DNA of 64,000 bases from NCBI GenBank assembly GCA_036365145.1, contig JAEOAD010000031.1, forward strand, positions 10,202,001-10,266,000, read 5' to 3'. Position 1 is the first letter of the stretch. Every line of letters begins with the position of its first letter. The notes under the pieces are model-generated. The model did no database searches. It was not told where the DNA came from and saw nothing but the letters and a program-made list of their open reading frames with translations. A program made the translations under genes and the position numbers. Below, piece by piece: positions 1 to 11,000 of this stretch. Origin of the DNA: Orientallactaga sibirica (taxonomy: Eukaryota > Chordata > Mammalia > Rodentia > Dipodidae).

Positions 1-30
1 CCGCTACATTATCCCTTATGCCTCAATTAC

Positions 31-38
31 AGAAGGAA

Positions 39-107
<69 letters not shown>

Positions 108-245
108 GAGAAAGAGAGGAGGGAGGGAGGGAGGGAGGGAGGGAGGGAGGGAGGGAAGAAAGAAGGGAGGGAGGGAGGGAGGAGGGAAGAAGGAAGGAAG
201 GAAGGAAGGAAGGAAGGAAGGAAGGAAGGAAGGAAGGAAGGAGAG
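31..245. repeat. Polypurine microsatellite (GAAA)n-(GGGA)n-(GGAA)n
   Basis: About 215 bp of almost pure A/G on the plus strand. It changes unit from GAAA to GGGA to GGAA along its length. Open frames on both strands here are low-complexity translations (K/E/R or P/S/L/F) and are not genes. Mirror-symmetric purine tracts of this kind can form triplex DNA. Confidence 0.95.
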
Positions 246-2760
246 GAAGTAAGCCCACCCTCCCTCCCTATAGATAACTAAAGAATGGCTTAGAGAGCCT
301 TGAATATGAAGTCGCAGGAGGACCTCTGAGACGGTGACTAAGGCACTGCAGTCACACTCCTTAATCTAGCATTCAAGGGGAATTGTCTCCATGTTGAAGG
401 CTGTCATGTTTCAACTCACTGAAATTGCAAAGGACAGAGGTGATGTGAAAACCCTGGCTATAGTGCAATCAGTTTTTCCAGTTTCTTCCTTAAACCACCA
501 AGTACCTGCTTTTCCATAACTTATAAAACACTATAAAGAGTGAGTTTCTTCTTTTAGGAACATACCTGGTTCTCATACCCTGCATGACTGTCCTTCCTCT
601 TCACCCCTGGCAAACCTGCCTCCTCTGGAAACCACTGCCCTCCTCATCAGTATGGAGCCACACAGATGCCAGAGGAGGGGAAAGGAGTGGTTTGCATCCT
701 CTAATTCCCTAAACACATTAAGGTGCAGATGCCACCTTGCTGTTAGCATGCCATCACACCTTTAGCACCTTCTTCCCTCACACCTTGACAGAGTCCTGTG
801 GAAACCCCAGAACACTGTTCCCCTGCCTGGGAGAAACCTCCTTCCCCTTCGTGCTCAGGGAAAGCCCCAGAAGTGCCCCATCTAAACTTCCCTCTCCATA
901 ATTCCAACTTAATCAGAGCCTGCTTGTATTGACGGACTTACTCACTTATGCTGATGTATAGACGGCAGGTAATATGGTGGTATGAAGCTTCCTTGTTAGT
1001 GTTTGCATTTTAGCAAGGACGTTCCTAACAGGCAAGAGCTGCAACTCAAGTTTGGAATAGCGTGGACTCCTCCTGGGCATGTATGGCATCTTACTGGGCA
1101 GGACACTGAGATGAGCATCTACTAAGCCCCAAGGGGCAGCCCTGAGGGGGAGTCCTCCCTTGGGCTTGTCTGGGAGGCAGAGAAAGGGCTGCCTACTTGC
1201 CTGCCTTCTCAAGGAGGAAGATAGAGCAGCTAGAAACAGACCCAGCAGAGGCCCAGAAAGAACCACACTCTGGCTTCCAAGCAAGATTCAAGTGTGATTC
1301 AGTGATTCCTGCTGCAGTTCTGGGGTCTCTACGACCACCTGCAGATTCAATGAATGAGTTTTACTCACAGTGAAAGGATCACAGCCAAAAAGGAAGGAGG
1401 CCCAGGAAAGCAGGCCTCATTTATGTCTTCCAGCAGAGTCATGTGGACAGCGCGTATTCTCCCCACAGCGTGTATGGCACACACAGAATCTATCCAAGTA
1501 GAGAAGCTTGCCTATACCTTGGGGTCCAGTGTCTTCATTGGGATTGGTCATGTATATATAACTAACCTTCATCTATAATCCCCCCTAGAAGTCAAATTGA
1601 TAGCACATAGGCCAAGAATACCACAATAAATCCTATGGATAGTGTAGACTGTGTGGCCTGGCCCAAGGCCTCAAGGTCCACAGGCCCTTTGATGAGACAG
1701 AACATTCCAAGAGCTCGGAGCTTACTTCTGCAGAGACAGGAACAAGAGCCAAGCCTTTATTTAGACAAGATTAATCCTTTACTGTCATTATGCCATCTTA
1801 TCCTATAATTTTAGGCTCAATATTTTAACTGGTGAACAAGATGAAGTAAGTTTGGGCCTAAATACAGGAGGAATGACTGGCTAGTAACACGTGAGCATTT
1901 GGAGTGGTAATTAATAAACTGCACTAGTGTAGAATGTTTACTAATAACATCAATAGAATGTCGTCCACTGGCTCTTTCCTATTTATCATTTCTATCAATG
2001 ACTTCAGTAAAATAAATAAATACTACATGCTTATCAGATTTTCTGATGGCACCAGTAGAAAAAGGTAGAAATACATCAGATAACATATACAGTTGGGATC
2101 CAGAAATATTTCAGCAGACTTGAGTGATGAACCAGTTCCTACAGGATAAAATAGAACAGAGCCAGGTGGAAGCTTCCTCCCCTGGATTCTTAATACCAAC
2201 GGTACAAAAATAAGATTAGGCAGCTCAGTGAAATGGTGTTGAATATGGGAAAAGCCTGGAGGTGAGCCAGAGGTAAGACCAAGTTGTCAACACAGTCCCA
2301 GATCCCCAAAGTGTCAGTGTCATTCCAATCTCATCAGTTTTTAAAGGGGGATAAATGAATCTATGACAAAAAGGTCTTTGAAACTGAATGGAGATCTTAT
2401 CTGAAATGGAAGTTAGCATGGTGCCCCACACAGAGGAGGCACCTGTCAGTGAGAGCTATGCATTATTACTATGGGCCTTGCCAAGTAATCTGTTACAATG
2501 TTACATTGCCAAGTTTCAGGAAGCATATCAGAGATGCCACAAATACAAGGAAGCTATGGGGAGGAAGACTAGGTCTTGTAGGTTAAAACCAGGGTCCACG
2601 GGAAATGTTAGAAGTGACCGGATCATGGAGAGGGGGAGAGCTGCACTGATTAGCCAGGCAGCTACATGAGGCTATTTCCCAACACCCATCATGCCCAGTA
2701 GGGACTAGAAGACACTATCAGAGGGTGACAAGGGAGATTCCAAGACAGGATGACTTTGCC
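246..2760. other. Unique sequence, no gene seen
   Basis: No recognisable coding exon, RNA gene or young repeat. Open frames are at most 112 codons, with no family resemblance and no start context or splice pattern. The sequence is AT-moderate and CpG-poor, as expected for mammalian intergenic or intronic DNA. Confidence 0.6.
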
Positions 2761-2764
2761 AGGC

Positions 2765-2870
2765 TACTTCACAAAGTGAAGAGAAAGAGAGGAACTCACT
2801 CACCCTAGACCACACAGCCAGGAGGTAGCAAAGCTGGAGTGAAGTCTCTTCTGGATGTGATCCACTCTCC
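2765..2870 (-). repeat. MIR SINE remnant
   Basis: It reads like the reverse complement of the MIR core (aggaactcactcaccctagaccacacagccagg region), which carries the usual 'loses sequence to gaggtcacacagc' signature. It is old and diverged, so the ends are approximate. Confidence 0.5.
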
Positions 2871-3548
2871 AGGTGCCAAAGGGGATGACTTCAGTGCAAT
2901 CTTGGATGAACAGTTGAAATTTGGAATGTAATTGATACAACAAGCCTGCTTTCCCAGATATTAATTATCATGATGAACTTCAAAGTTGAGAAATGAGTCA
3001 ATGGTAAAAAATATATATATTAAGAGAATGAATTGAGATATACATGGCTCCCATTCCCAGAAAAAAATCCTAAGGGAGGAAGATTAACAGCTAAATTTAT
3101 GGAAGGCTCACTCATGTCACTCTATGAGTCCTAATACTTGGCTCACAAAATCTCTGTCAGTGGAACCAAATCGCCCTCAAATAATACCCAACATCCCATT
3201 TCCTCAGGAGCATTTTAAGCTGATTAGTATAGAGATTTCTCCAAGTACACACATGTGGCCAGCCTATCATAGAAGAATTTGTCTATTTTCAACTTTCCAT
3301 TCACAGTTCAGGCTTCCTTCATTTTTCTTGTGTTTCTTTCCCCCCACTCATGCCTTACACATGAACATGCACTTGTGTATACACACACAGATACAGGCAT
3401 GCTCTACAGCCTTCCACCAGCCATAATGAGGCTACATAGCTGATGTGATAGCAGAGTTGACCAACTTTATTGCTTGACCCCTCCCCACAAAATAGTTCCT
3501 CCACCTTTTTCTAATCCCTAATGTATGAAGTTCCTAGGAAAATGGAAT
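2871..3548. other. Unique sequence, no gene seen
   Basis: AT-rich, with a short (AT)n run near 3010. The 100-codon frame at 3124-3426 shows no known domain. I see no functional element. Confidence 0.5.
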
Positions 3549-3912
3549 TGTGTTAGTCAGCTTTTCATCACTAAATAACATACCAGAGATGATGAATATA
3601 TATGTTTGTTTTGGTTCATGGTTTCAGAAGACTTACCCTATCAGTGCTATTAGCCTGTGTCAAAGCACATCATGGTAGGGAATGCATGATGGCTTAGTGC
3701 TGCTCTTCCTGGCAGCCAAAAAGAAGAGGGAAGCATAGGAAAAGGCTAAGGATAACATATACCCTTCAAAAGTGCATTATCAGTAATATACTTCCAACTA
3801 GGCCCTACCTCCTAAAATGTACGCCACTTTCCAATAGCCCCTTAAGCTACGATTGAATAAATGTACTAATCGAAGCCAGAGGTGAGAACCCTTGTGATCC
3901 AATCAGTCCTCA
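3549..3912 (-). mobile_element. MaLR-type solo LTR
   Basis: It starts TGTGTTAGTCAGCTTTTC, the reverse complement of the GCTGACTAACACA end typical of MaLR/MST-like LTRs. Inside are the reverse-strand landmarks of that group (poly(A)-proximal region near 3600, 'catcatggtaggga', 'cttccaactaggccc'). No internal gag or pol sequence is attached. The distal end is eroded. Confidence 0.65.
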
Positions 3913-4157
3913 GTGCTATGCTTGCTGTCTAGCCAGCACTCACTACATGCAGATGATGTCAGTATTGCTGCCATTGTTCCAGAGCCAGAAATAACTGACA
4001 AGAGGGTTAAGTGAGCAAATGCAGTCTTCCCAGAGGCCTTACCTGTGTACTCAGTGCATTGAAGACCAAGGCTCCAGCATACCTGGAGTGGAACAGAGGA
4101 GTAGAAGGAAAGGAAATGTGTTTATAAGAGATTGGTGCATAGTTTGCTGTTGTGCGT

Positions 4158-4495
4158 TGTGGTGGTTTGATTCAGGTGTCCCCCATAAACTTAGGTGTTC
4201 TGAATGCTAGGTTCCCAGCTCATGGAGGTTTGGGAATTAATACCTCGTGGAGGCAGTGTATTGTTGGGGTGGGCTTAAGAGTGTTATAGCCAGTTTCCCC
4301 TTGCCAGTGTTTGGCACACTCTCCTGTTACTGTTGTCCACCTAATGATGGCGAAAGGGTGATGTCCACCTCTGCTCATGCCATTATGGAGCTTCTTCCTC
4401 TTGAGTCTGTAAGCCAAAATAAACTTTTTTTATTTTCCCTACAAGCTGCTCTTGGTCGGGTGATTTCTGCCAGCAGTGCGAACCTGACTGCAACA
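4158..4495 (+). mobile_element. Solo LTR, lineage-specific family A
   Basis: A 338-bp element opening TGTGGTGGTTTGATTCAGG and ending GCGAACCTGACTGCAACA, so it has the TG...CA retroviral ends. A polyadenylation signal lies in 'ccaaaataaac' about 75 bp before the end. The same sequence recurs at 58454-58781 (plus) and 33081-33382 (minus), which defines a family by comparison within the window. It is probably ERVL-MaLR related. No clear target-site duplication is visible. Confidence 0.75.
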
Positions 4496-4939
4496 AGCAT
4501 GTCTTACCTAACTTTGTCCTCATATATTCTCCCTGAAGTGGACATCCTTCCCAGGGCCAGATGAACACACTAACACTAAAATAAATTACATGAGATACTC
4601 ATGCCAGGATTCAATCCTGAATCTCTCAGTCTCATATCCTGTGCTCTTCATTGAGAGGAAAGCCTGAAGATATGAAAGCCCCTAGGGAGATGCTCACTGG
4701 ATTTAAATTCATAAATGACAAATGAGATTCTTTGCTGGGATTATAGAAAACTATAGGCCTCCTGGAGTCTGAGCTGGGCCTCAAAGGGTACAGTGACTTA
4801 GACATTCATGTACGTAGGTAATTCCTGAAGAAGAGAGGAAAAGCAAAATTCTTCCAACATGACTGGGCTGGGACAAGCCCTTCTGACAACCCCTCTCTTC
4901 TCTGAAACAGAACATTTATGTTCAAATGTTTGCTTAGTT

Positions 4940-5148
4940 GTCTGTTAGCATTGTGTCTTTAAGAAAGTTCCCTAAGTTCTCTGGGTCCCAATTTTCTCAT
5001 CTCTTAAATGGGAGAGTGATAATGCCAGTCTCATAAGATTACTGAAAGGACTGATGGAAGTCACACCTGCAAGGTTCTTAGCACCAAGCTTACTATGTAG
5101 CCATCACTCAACACATGCAGGTGATGTGGATATTGTTACCACTGTGAG
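4940..5148 (+). repeat. MIR SINE
   Basis: It contains the MIR landmarks in order: tcctaagttctctgggtcccaattttctcat-like core, 'cttaaatgggagagtgataatgcc', 'actgaaaggactgatggaagt', then the 'ggttcttagcacc' end. Divergence is substantial. Confidence 0.7.
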
Positions 5149-5154
5149 AGTCAA

Positions 5155-5640
5155 TAAAAATAACTGCTGATAAAAATAGATTTACCATATGACCCAGCTA
5201 TATCACTCCTAGGTATATAGCCCAAGGACTCATTTCACTGCCTTGGATATATTTGTTCATCCATGTTTATGGCTGCTCTATTCATAATAGCTAGGAAATA
5301 GAACCAGCCTAGATGTCCCTCAACTGATGAGTGGATAATGAAGATGTGGTACATTTACACAATGGAGTTCTACTTAGCAGAAAAGAAAAATAAAATTATA
5401 AATTTGTAGAGAAATGGTGGACCTGAAAAGGATTATACTTAGCGAGGTAACCCAGGCCCAGAAAGCCAAATGCTGCATGTTCTCTTGCATATGTGGATTC
5501 AAGCTACAAATGTTTAGATTGGTATGTGAGTTGCAGCAAAAGTCAATAATAGAGGTTAGTAAGCTAGAAATGGGCTATGAGGGAAGAAGGAAAGGGGAGG
5601 AATTAGAGAGAGGGTATTGTATATATGTAAATACATGAAC
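5155..5640 (+). mobile_element. LINE-1 ORF2 3' end (5'-truncated)
   Basis: DNA and translation match the C-terminal end of LINE-1 ORF2. The 'accatatgacccagc...cactcctaggtatatagccc' block is followed by 'atggctgctctattcataatagc' and 'gtggtacatttacacaatgga'. The frame at 5414-5638 gives DLKRIILSEVTQAQKAK, the usual end of ORF2p. ORF2p is the endonuclease/reverse transcriptase; only its extreme C-terminus is present, so this copy is dead. It runs straight into the 3' UTR that follows. Confidence 0.9.
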
Positions 5641-7011
5641 AGATTACTGGGGGTGTAATGGTCTAAGTGGGGTTAGGGAAAGAGATTGAATAAAGGAGGC
5701 GTGGAAAGAGAAGAGTTAATCAAAACTCAAGATGGTATGAATAAACCATATGGAAACTTAATTCTTTGGATAATGGTGTGCCCAGAAGCCATAGATTGTT
5801 ACTAGAAAAACATCTCAATGACTGGACAATGGGGATGGTTTGATGGGAGGGCAGGGAACGGGGGGGGACAAAAAACTGGACCCAAATGGAAATGGTACCA
5901 TAAAATCCTATATCCTGAAGGACATATTAAATTTTTCTTCCTTCTTTTCCCTTGGCACTGACCTGTAACTCCAAAATACCAGCATGTGGTTAACATCCAC
6001 AATGAGCTGTTGATCAGTGAGACCTAAAAGGTTTCCCAAAGGAAGACAGATTTCTGTCAGAGTACTTGATGATCAAACAAAGGTTATTGGTAAGACCCTA
6101 CTGCTGAAGACACCATATGCTGTTCGGATGGAACATGGAGAGACCTGGCTGGAATCTGGAAGAGAGTCAGTCCCCAGACAGTTAGTTTGTCTCATGTGCT
6201 AAATAAGGGACTGGGGAAAAATGACCAACATCTGTCTAAGCAACTCGTGGTCTAAGCTACTCAGCAGCAAACAACCTGATGTGATGCTCACACAAGTGCG
6301 GTAGTGGCACACAGCCATGGGAGGTTACCAACTGCTCTAGATTTGGCTAACAGATCCACTCAGTGGAATGGAACCCATACCTGGAAATGGAAAACAAGTC
6401 AGAACCATATCCAAAAACGAGCCTGCTCTCCAATATCAAGCTCCCACCAACAGTGGGATACAAGAGGGCCTACACCTATTAAATTCTCTCTAAAATAATA
6501 ATGGCTATCCATGTATCCTGCACTGACCTCACTCTCCGTTGGAGAATCTGCTTCTCTCTTTCAGATGGACGCATATCTTGAAGAGAGAATCAGCCCATCG
6601 CACCACATCAGGGCACCAGATGAAGCCCTTGAGTTATAGGCTTTATTGGTGAACCTGGTACCAGCCCAAGGGCGAAGGAGATAAGACACAAAGAACTCTC
6701 AACCCCTACCAAATCAGATATCCAGAGACACAGAGACTCACAAAACCTTGTCACTGAAATAGACCTAAAATGAACCTAACATGACTCAGGGAAATTCGCA
6801 GAAGAGGGGTTGGAAAGATTGTTAGAGCCATGAGTTGGGTCATTATACACAGAGTCATTGCCTTTCCTGCATCACTGATGGCTACCCCCATAAGGCAAGA
6901 CTGACATTACCCATGGGGGGAGGACAGGGAGAAGGCTAACGATGGTACCATCATGGCTGTATATATACTATATACATAACTAATAAAAATATATTATAAA
7001 AAGAAAAACTT
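5641..7011 (+). mobile_element. LINE-1 3' UTR, type A
   Basis: This continues the ORF2 fragment. It is the same sequence as 48680-49923 (shared blocks 'gaagacagatttctgtcagag', 'atggaacatggag.gacctggctgga', 'gtggcacacagccatgg', 'gtccagatgaagcc'-like region) and ends in an A-rich tail near 6985-7011. The frames found in it are not genes. Confidence 0.8.
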
Positions 7012-7995
7012 CAGTGCTAGAGATGGAATACATTCCAGTGAGTTGTTGGCCAGGGAAATCCCTGATGCCCCCCAAACATTACAGACCATTACCAAGGCTC
7101 TTAGTTGCCTACCAGACCTAGATGGTAAAATGCTATTGCTGAAGACTCCACATGCTTGGGCTTCAGGTTACTGAGAAATCAAGCTGGAGCTGAGCTGAAA
7201 ACCTCCTCCCTGTTAACCAGCTGACAGAAAGCTAGATAAAGTCATGCTGCATGCAGCCATATGGGAGACAGAAGTCATCAATGGTGGTAAACAGCAGTGG
7301 ACAATGCAAGTCTTAAGACTGACCAGCCAGGCCAAATGTGCCAACTAGTGCAACAGTGGCATGTCTATTATGGGGGAAACCAACCATTCTCTAATTGGAC
7401 TGGAGACCCACTCCATGGGAGGGAATGCATGCCTGGTACTGAAAACCTAGTCTAAAGCCTATAGTGGGTGGTCATGAATCCTAGAGGAGTAACACCTTCT
7501 GTTCTCTGGCTAAATGCATATATTATGCCCACCAAACTACCCTGTAAGCACTTTCGTAATGTTTATGCCCATATATTAATGATACTCTCACTTTTGGTTA
7601 TAGAAGCTTCTCTTTTCAGATGGCAGGACTCAAAAGTCACCATAGTGCTGAGAAGAAGTAAAAGAGGAGATATCTCTATCACACCTTCCAAGGTTCAGGG
7701 TCTGTTGCGGAAGAGGTGGCAGAAAGAATGCAAGAGGCAAAGGAAGAGTAGGACTGCTTACAATGCACTCTTCCAGACACAAAATGGCCTGGATATCCAT
7801 GACCTCACAGTGCCTGACACCACCTACACAAGACCTCCATAATAGGAGGAAAAGATGATGACACCAAAATAAAAGAGAGACTGAGAGGGAGAGGGTAAAT
7901 TTGAGGAAGGGTGGATTTGAGAGTGGGGAGAGTGGGGGTGGGGAGGGAATTATCATGGTTTATTTCCTATAACTATGGAAGCTGTCAATAAAAAG
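7012..7995 (+). mobile_element. LINE-1 3' UTR, type B, adjoining type A
   Basis: A second, more diverged L1 3' UTR follows the tail of the first without a gap. Homologous landmarks repeat in order: 'tgctattgctgaagactccacatgc', 'acagtggcatgtctattatggggg', 'gaagcttctcttttcagatgg'. It ends in 'tgtcaataaaaag', an L1 tail with a polyadenylation signal. The simplest reading is one L1 landing at the 5' edge of an older copy. Confidence 0.7.
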
Positions 7996-8524
7996 TTTAA
8001 AAGACCACTGAGAGGATTAACTAAGAAAATCCAGCCCTTCCTTGGTATTTTGAGGGGAAGTGGTTCCAGAAACACCCTGCAAATACCAGACAAAGATGCT
8101 CAAGTCCTTCATGCAACCGAGGTGGTGCAGTGCACACGCTGTGCACATCCCCCACCCCACCCCATGCACTTTAAATCATCTCTACATTGCTTGGAAATCC
8201 TCATCCAATGTGAGTAGCTATTATTCTGCATTGTTTAGGAAATGATGACAAAGAAAAGTGTATACATGCTTAGTGCAGCTGGAACTTAAAAGAATGTATT
8301 TTCCATCTGGGCTTGGATAAATCAGCAGGTATCAAATACTAATCTATAGTGGTCCAACTCCATATGTGAAAGGCACTGATATAGTGAGGTGTGGGTAGGA
8401 AATTACTGAGTAGTGAGTGTGGCCTGGGACTCAACACTCAGAAGGTACTGGGTAGAGAAAGCATTACAAGTAACTTACAAAGAAAATGGTTTGGCATTCT
8501 GGTCACTCCAGGCCTTCAGAACTG

Positions 8525-8585
8525 TGTTTGAGCCACTGTAGTCCATGGCATTTTTGTTACAGCAGCCAGACAAGGCAATGGTTGA
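8525..8585 (+). repeat. MaLR LTR end remnant
   Basis: 'gtttgagccactgtagtccatggcatttttgttacagcagcc' matches the terminal segment of MLT1/MST-type LTRs. Only the last ~60 bp are recognisable. Confidence 0.45.
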
Positions 8586-9531
8586 TTTGTTGAGATGTTC
8601 TACATACTACAATTATGAATTTGTCTAGCTTGTCTTTTATTCTGTCAGCTTCAGCTTCGTGTGTTTTCTAGCTCTGTTATAAGGAAAATACACATTTATG
8701 ATTGCTACATCCTTCTCATGAACAGGCCCGGTGTCATAACGAAAGGCCCTTCTTTGACATTGGTAATGCTTTTCTCTTAAAATTTATTTTGTACCATATC
8801 AACTGAGCTGCATCATTTTAGTTTAGTTTTTTTTTTTTTTTTTAAGTTTTAGTGTATATGTCTGCTTCGTTTCATCTTTACTTTCAGGCAATCCACATCT
8901 TACATAAAGTCATTTCTTCCACAGGAAATAGCGTCTTTTATGTTCCATCTGACAACTGTACCATTTACGTCACTGGTTCATTGGTTTGCACTTAGCATGA
9001 TTGCTAGTCGAGCTGGTTATACACGTAGCATTATGCTGCTAGTTCTCACAGGCATCCCAGTTTAGTTCCTCTCCTCCTTTTCCCACTTCTTTAGGGTCAA
9101 TTGATTTTTTTAAAGAATGCTATTTTAATTATGCTACTGACTTTTCAGCCCTTCCTTTATGCCAGACTTTAATGCATGCTCAAAGGATCACATTATGTGC
9201 TCCTGTCCTATGGCAGACTTGTCAGAGTTTACACCTACAACATAGTCACCGTGCACTAACGTAGCTTCATCTGCCTTCTCTGCCTGTCCTTTTGGTACTG
9301 GACCTGTCTATATTCATCTGTTTATTTTAAATCCACATAAAATATTACTTTTGTGTACAACAGTAATGACTCACATAGTGACAAGAGCTTGTCATTCCTT
9401 CTTGTAGATCTGTTTCCCTTGGCCATCATTATTCTTCAGTTTGAGAATTTCCTTCAGCATTCTTCATGGTGTAATCCACTAGCAGCATATACTCTCAATT
9501 TGTATATATTGAAAAATGTATTCACTTTGCC

Positions 9532-9532
<1 letters not shown>

Positions 9533-9567
<35 letters not shown>

Positions 9568-9711
9568 GTTTTTTGAGGTAGGGTCTCACTCTGGTCCAGG
9601 TTGTCCTGGAATTAACTATGTAGTCTCAGGGTGGCCTCGAACTCTCGGCGATCCTCCTACCTCTGCTTCCCCGAGTGCTGGGATTAAAGGCATGCACCAC
9701 CACGCCCGGCT
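9533..9711 (-). mobile_element. B1 SINE, reverse strand
   Basis: Poly(T) at 9533-9567 is followed by the reverse complement of a complete B1: 'gagtgctgggattaaaggcatgcaccaccacgcccggc'. B1 derives from 7SL RNA. The good preservation indicates a fairly young copy. The frame at 9353-9718 runs through it and is an artefact. Confidence 0.92.
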
Positions 9712-9799
9712 ACCATAAGTTTTTAAGAATATAGAATTCAGGGAGTGTGGATTGAGAGCTGTTCTTTTTCCTGTCAATATCGTAAAGATGGCATTCTAT

Positions 9800-9902
9800 T
9801 GCCTTATTTCCACTGCATGGGTGGGTGTGGTGCTGGGGATGAAACCTATGGCTTTGCACGTGTTAGGCAAGTGCTCTACACTGAGTCACACCCCCAACCT
9901 CT
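9800..9902 (-). mobile_element. ID-type SINE, reverse strand
   Basis: Reverse complement of an ID head: 'ggtgctggggatgaaacc...gcacgtgttaggcaagtgctctacactgagtcacaccccc'. The tRNA-like promoter region is readable on the minus strand. Confidence 0.75.
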
Positions 9903-10117
9903 TTCCAATACTCGTCCTAAAGAGAAGTTAGCTGTCATATGCATTAATCACCCATGGATGACATGCCATTTTTTTCCTGGATGCTTTCAAGAATTTTTCT
10001 TTTTCTCTTTGGCTTTTGGCAGATTTAATAAGTTTCTTAGTCTATTGGATAAATTTGCATTTTTACCAAGTTTTGAATGATTTTAACCTTTCAAACATTG
10101 TTTTCTCTTGATGTTTT

Positions 10118-10330
10118 AAAATATATTTTATTTATTTTTGTGTATGAGAGAGAGAAACAGAGAAAGAGAGAGAGAGAATGGGCATGCCAGGGCCTCGTGC
10201 CACTGCAAATGTACTCTAGATGGATGCACCACTTTGTGCATCTGGCTTTACATGGGAACTGTGGAAATGAACCTGGGCCATCAGGCTTTGTAAGCAATTG
10301 CCTTTGACCTTTGAGTAGTCTCTCCAGCCC
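10118..10330 (-). mobile_element. tRNA-headed SINE (B2 superfamily), reverse strand
   Basis: This describes the window's dominant SINE. From its own 5' end: GGGCTGGAGAGATGGC head with a pol III A box, a box B near GGTTCGATTCC, CCAGATGCACAAGGTGG body, CAGTGGCTGGAGGCCCTGGC, a (CT)n tract and an AT-rich tail. This copy lies in reverse orientation in the old L1, with a (GA)n run and tail on its left. It is moderately diverged. Confidence 0.85.
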
Positions 10331-10366
10331 TCTCTCTGTTTTTCATCCTTTTCTTCTTGCACTATA

Positions 10367-10369
<3 letters not shown>

Positions 10370-10409
<40 letters not shown>
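10370..10409. repeat. (GT)n microsatellite
   Basis: Uninterrupted GT dinucleotides, about 20 units. Confidence 0.97.
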
Positions 10410-10410
<1 letters not shown>

Positions 10411-10751
10411 TTAAATCATTTGATATGGTGTCACTGTTTCCTAAAATTCTATGTATTTTTCTAGGCCTTTTTTTCCAAGTTTTCTTGCTTTTCATCTCTA
10501 CTTAATAATTTTTAAAATTTTCAGATGTTTTAACTTTCAATTATACAACATTCACTGGACTCTTTTATACTTTTCATTTCTCTGCTGTTATTGCTCAACT
10601 ATGTATTTATTTGACCAGCTTTCTTTATGTTCCCATATATATGTAAAGCAGATGCTTTAAAGTCTTACTGTACTTATGCCAATATCTTAGAGTTGCTGTC
10701 TATTAACAGTTTTTTCTCTTAATTATGAGATACATTTTTTGTAAAAAAAAA

Positions 10752-10965
10752 AAATGTATTTATTTATTTGTAAGCAGAGAGAGAGATGGAGAAAAGAGAG
10801 ACAGAGAGAGAGAGAATGGATTCACCAGGGCCTTCAGCCACTGCAAACAAACTCCACACACATGCACCACTATGCATCTGGCTTTATATGGGTACTGAAG
10901 AATTGAACCTGGGTCGTTGGGCTTTGCAAGCAAGCACCTTAACCGCTGAGCCATCTCTCCAGCCC
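10752..10965 (-). mobile_element. tRNA-headed SINE, reverse strand
   Basis: Complete copy: tail 'tatttatttatttg' on the left, (GA)n, then 'gcatctggctttatatgggtactg', ending 'aaccgctgagccatctctccagccc'. It interrupts the old L1. Confidence 0.92.
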
Positions 10966-11000
10966 ACATTTTTTATTTCTACACGTTTGATGATTTTTAT

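Larger units (their letters stand above)
8590..11000. mobile_element. Old LINE-1 (L1M-like) remnant, interrupted
   Basis: T-rich sequence resembling an old mammalian LINE-1 segment: 'ttctttgacattggtaatgc', 'ttcatctttactttcaggc', 'ttttctctttggcttttggcag', 'agatgctttaaagtctt'. It is broken by B1 (9533), ID (9800), two tRNA SINEs (10118, 10752) and (GT)n (10370), all inserted later. Orientation and subfamily cannot be fixed by eye. Confidence 0.5.

Noticed and set aside
18..281. Open frames on both strands at the left edge
   Set aside because: They are translations of the polypurine microsatellite (K/E/R or L/P/S/F repeats).
5155..7995. Considered as a full-length active LINE-1
   Set aside because: Only the last part of ORF2 is present, with stops and frameshifts. 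ORF1 and most of ORF2 are missing.
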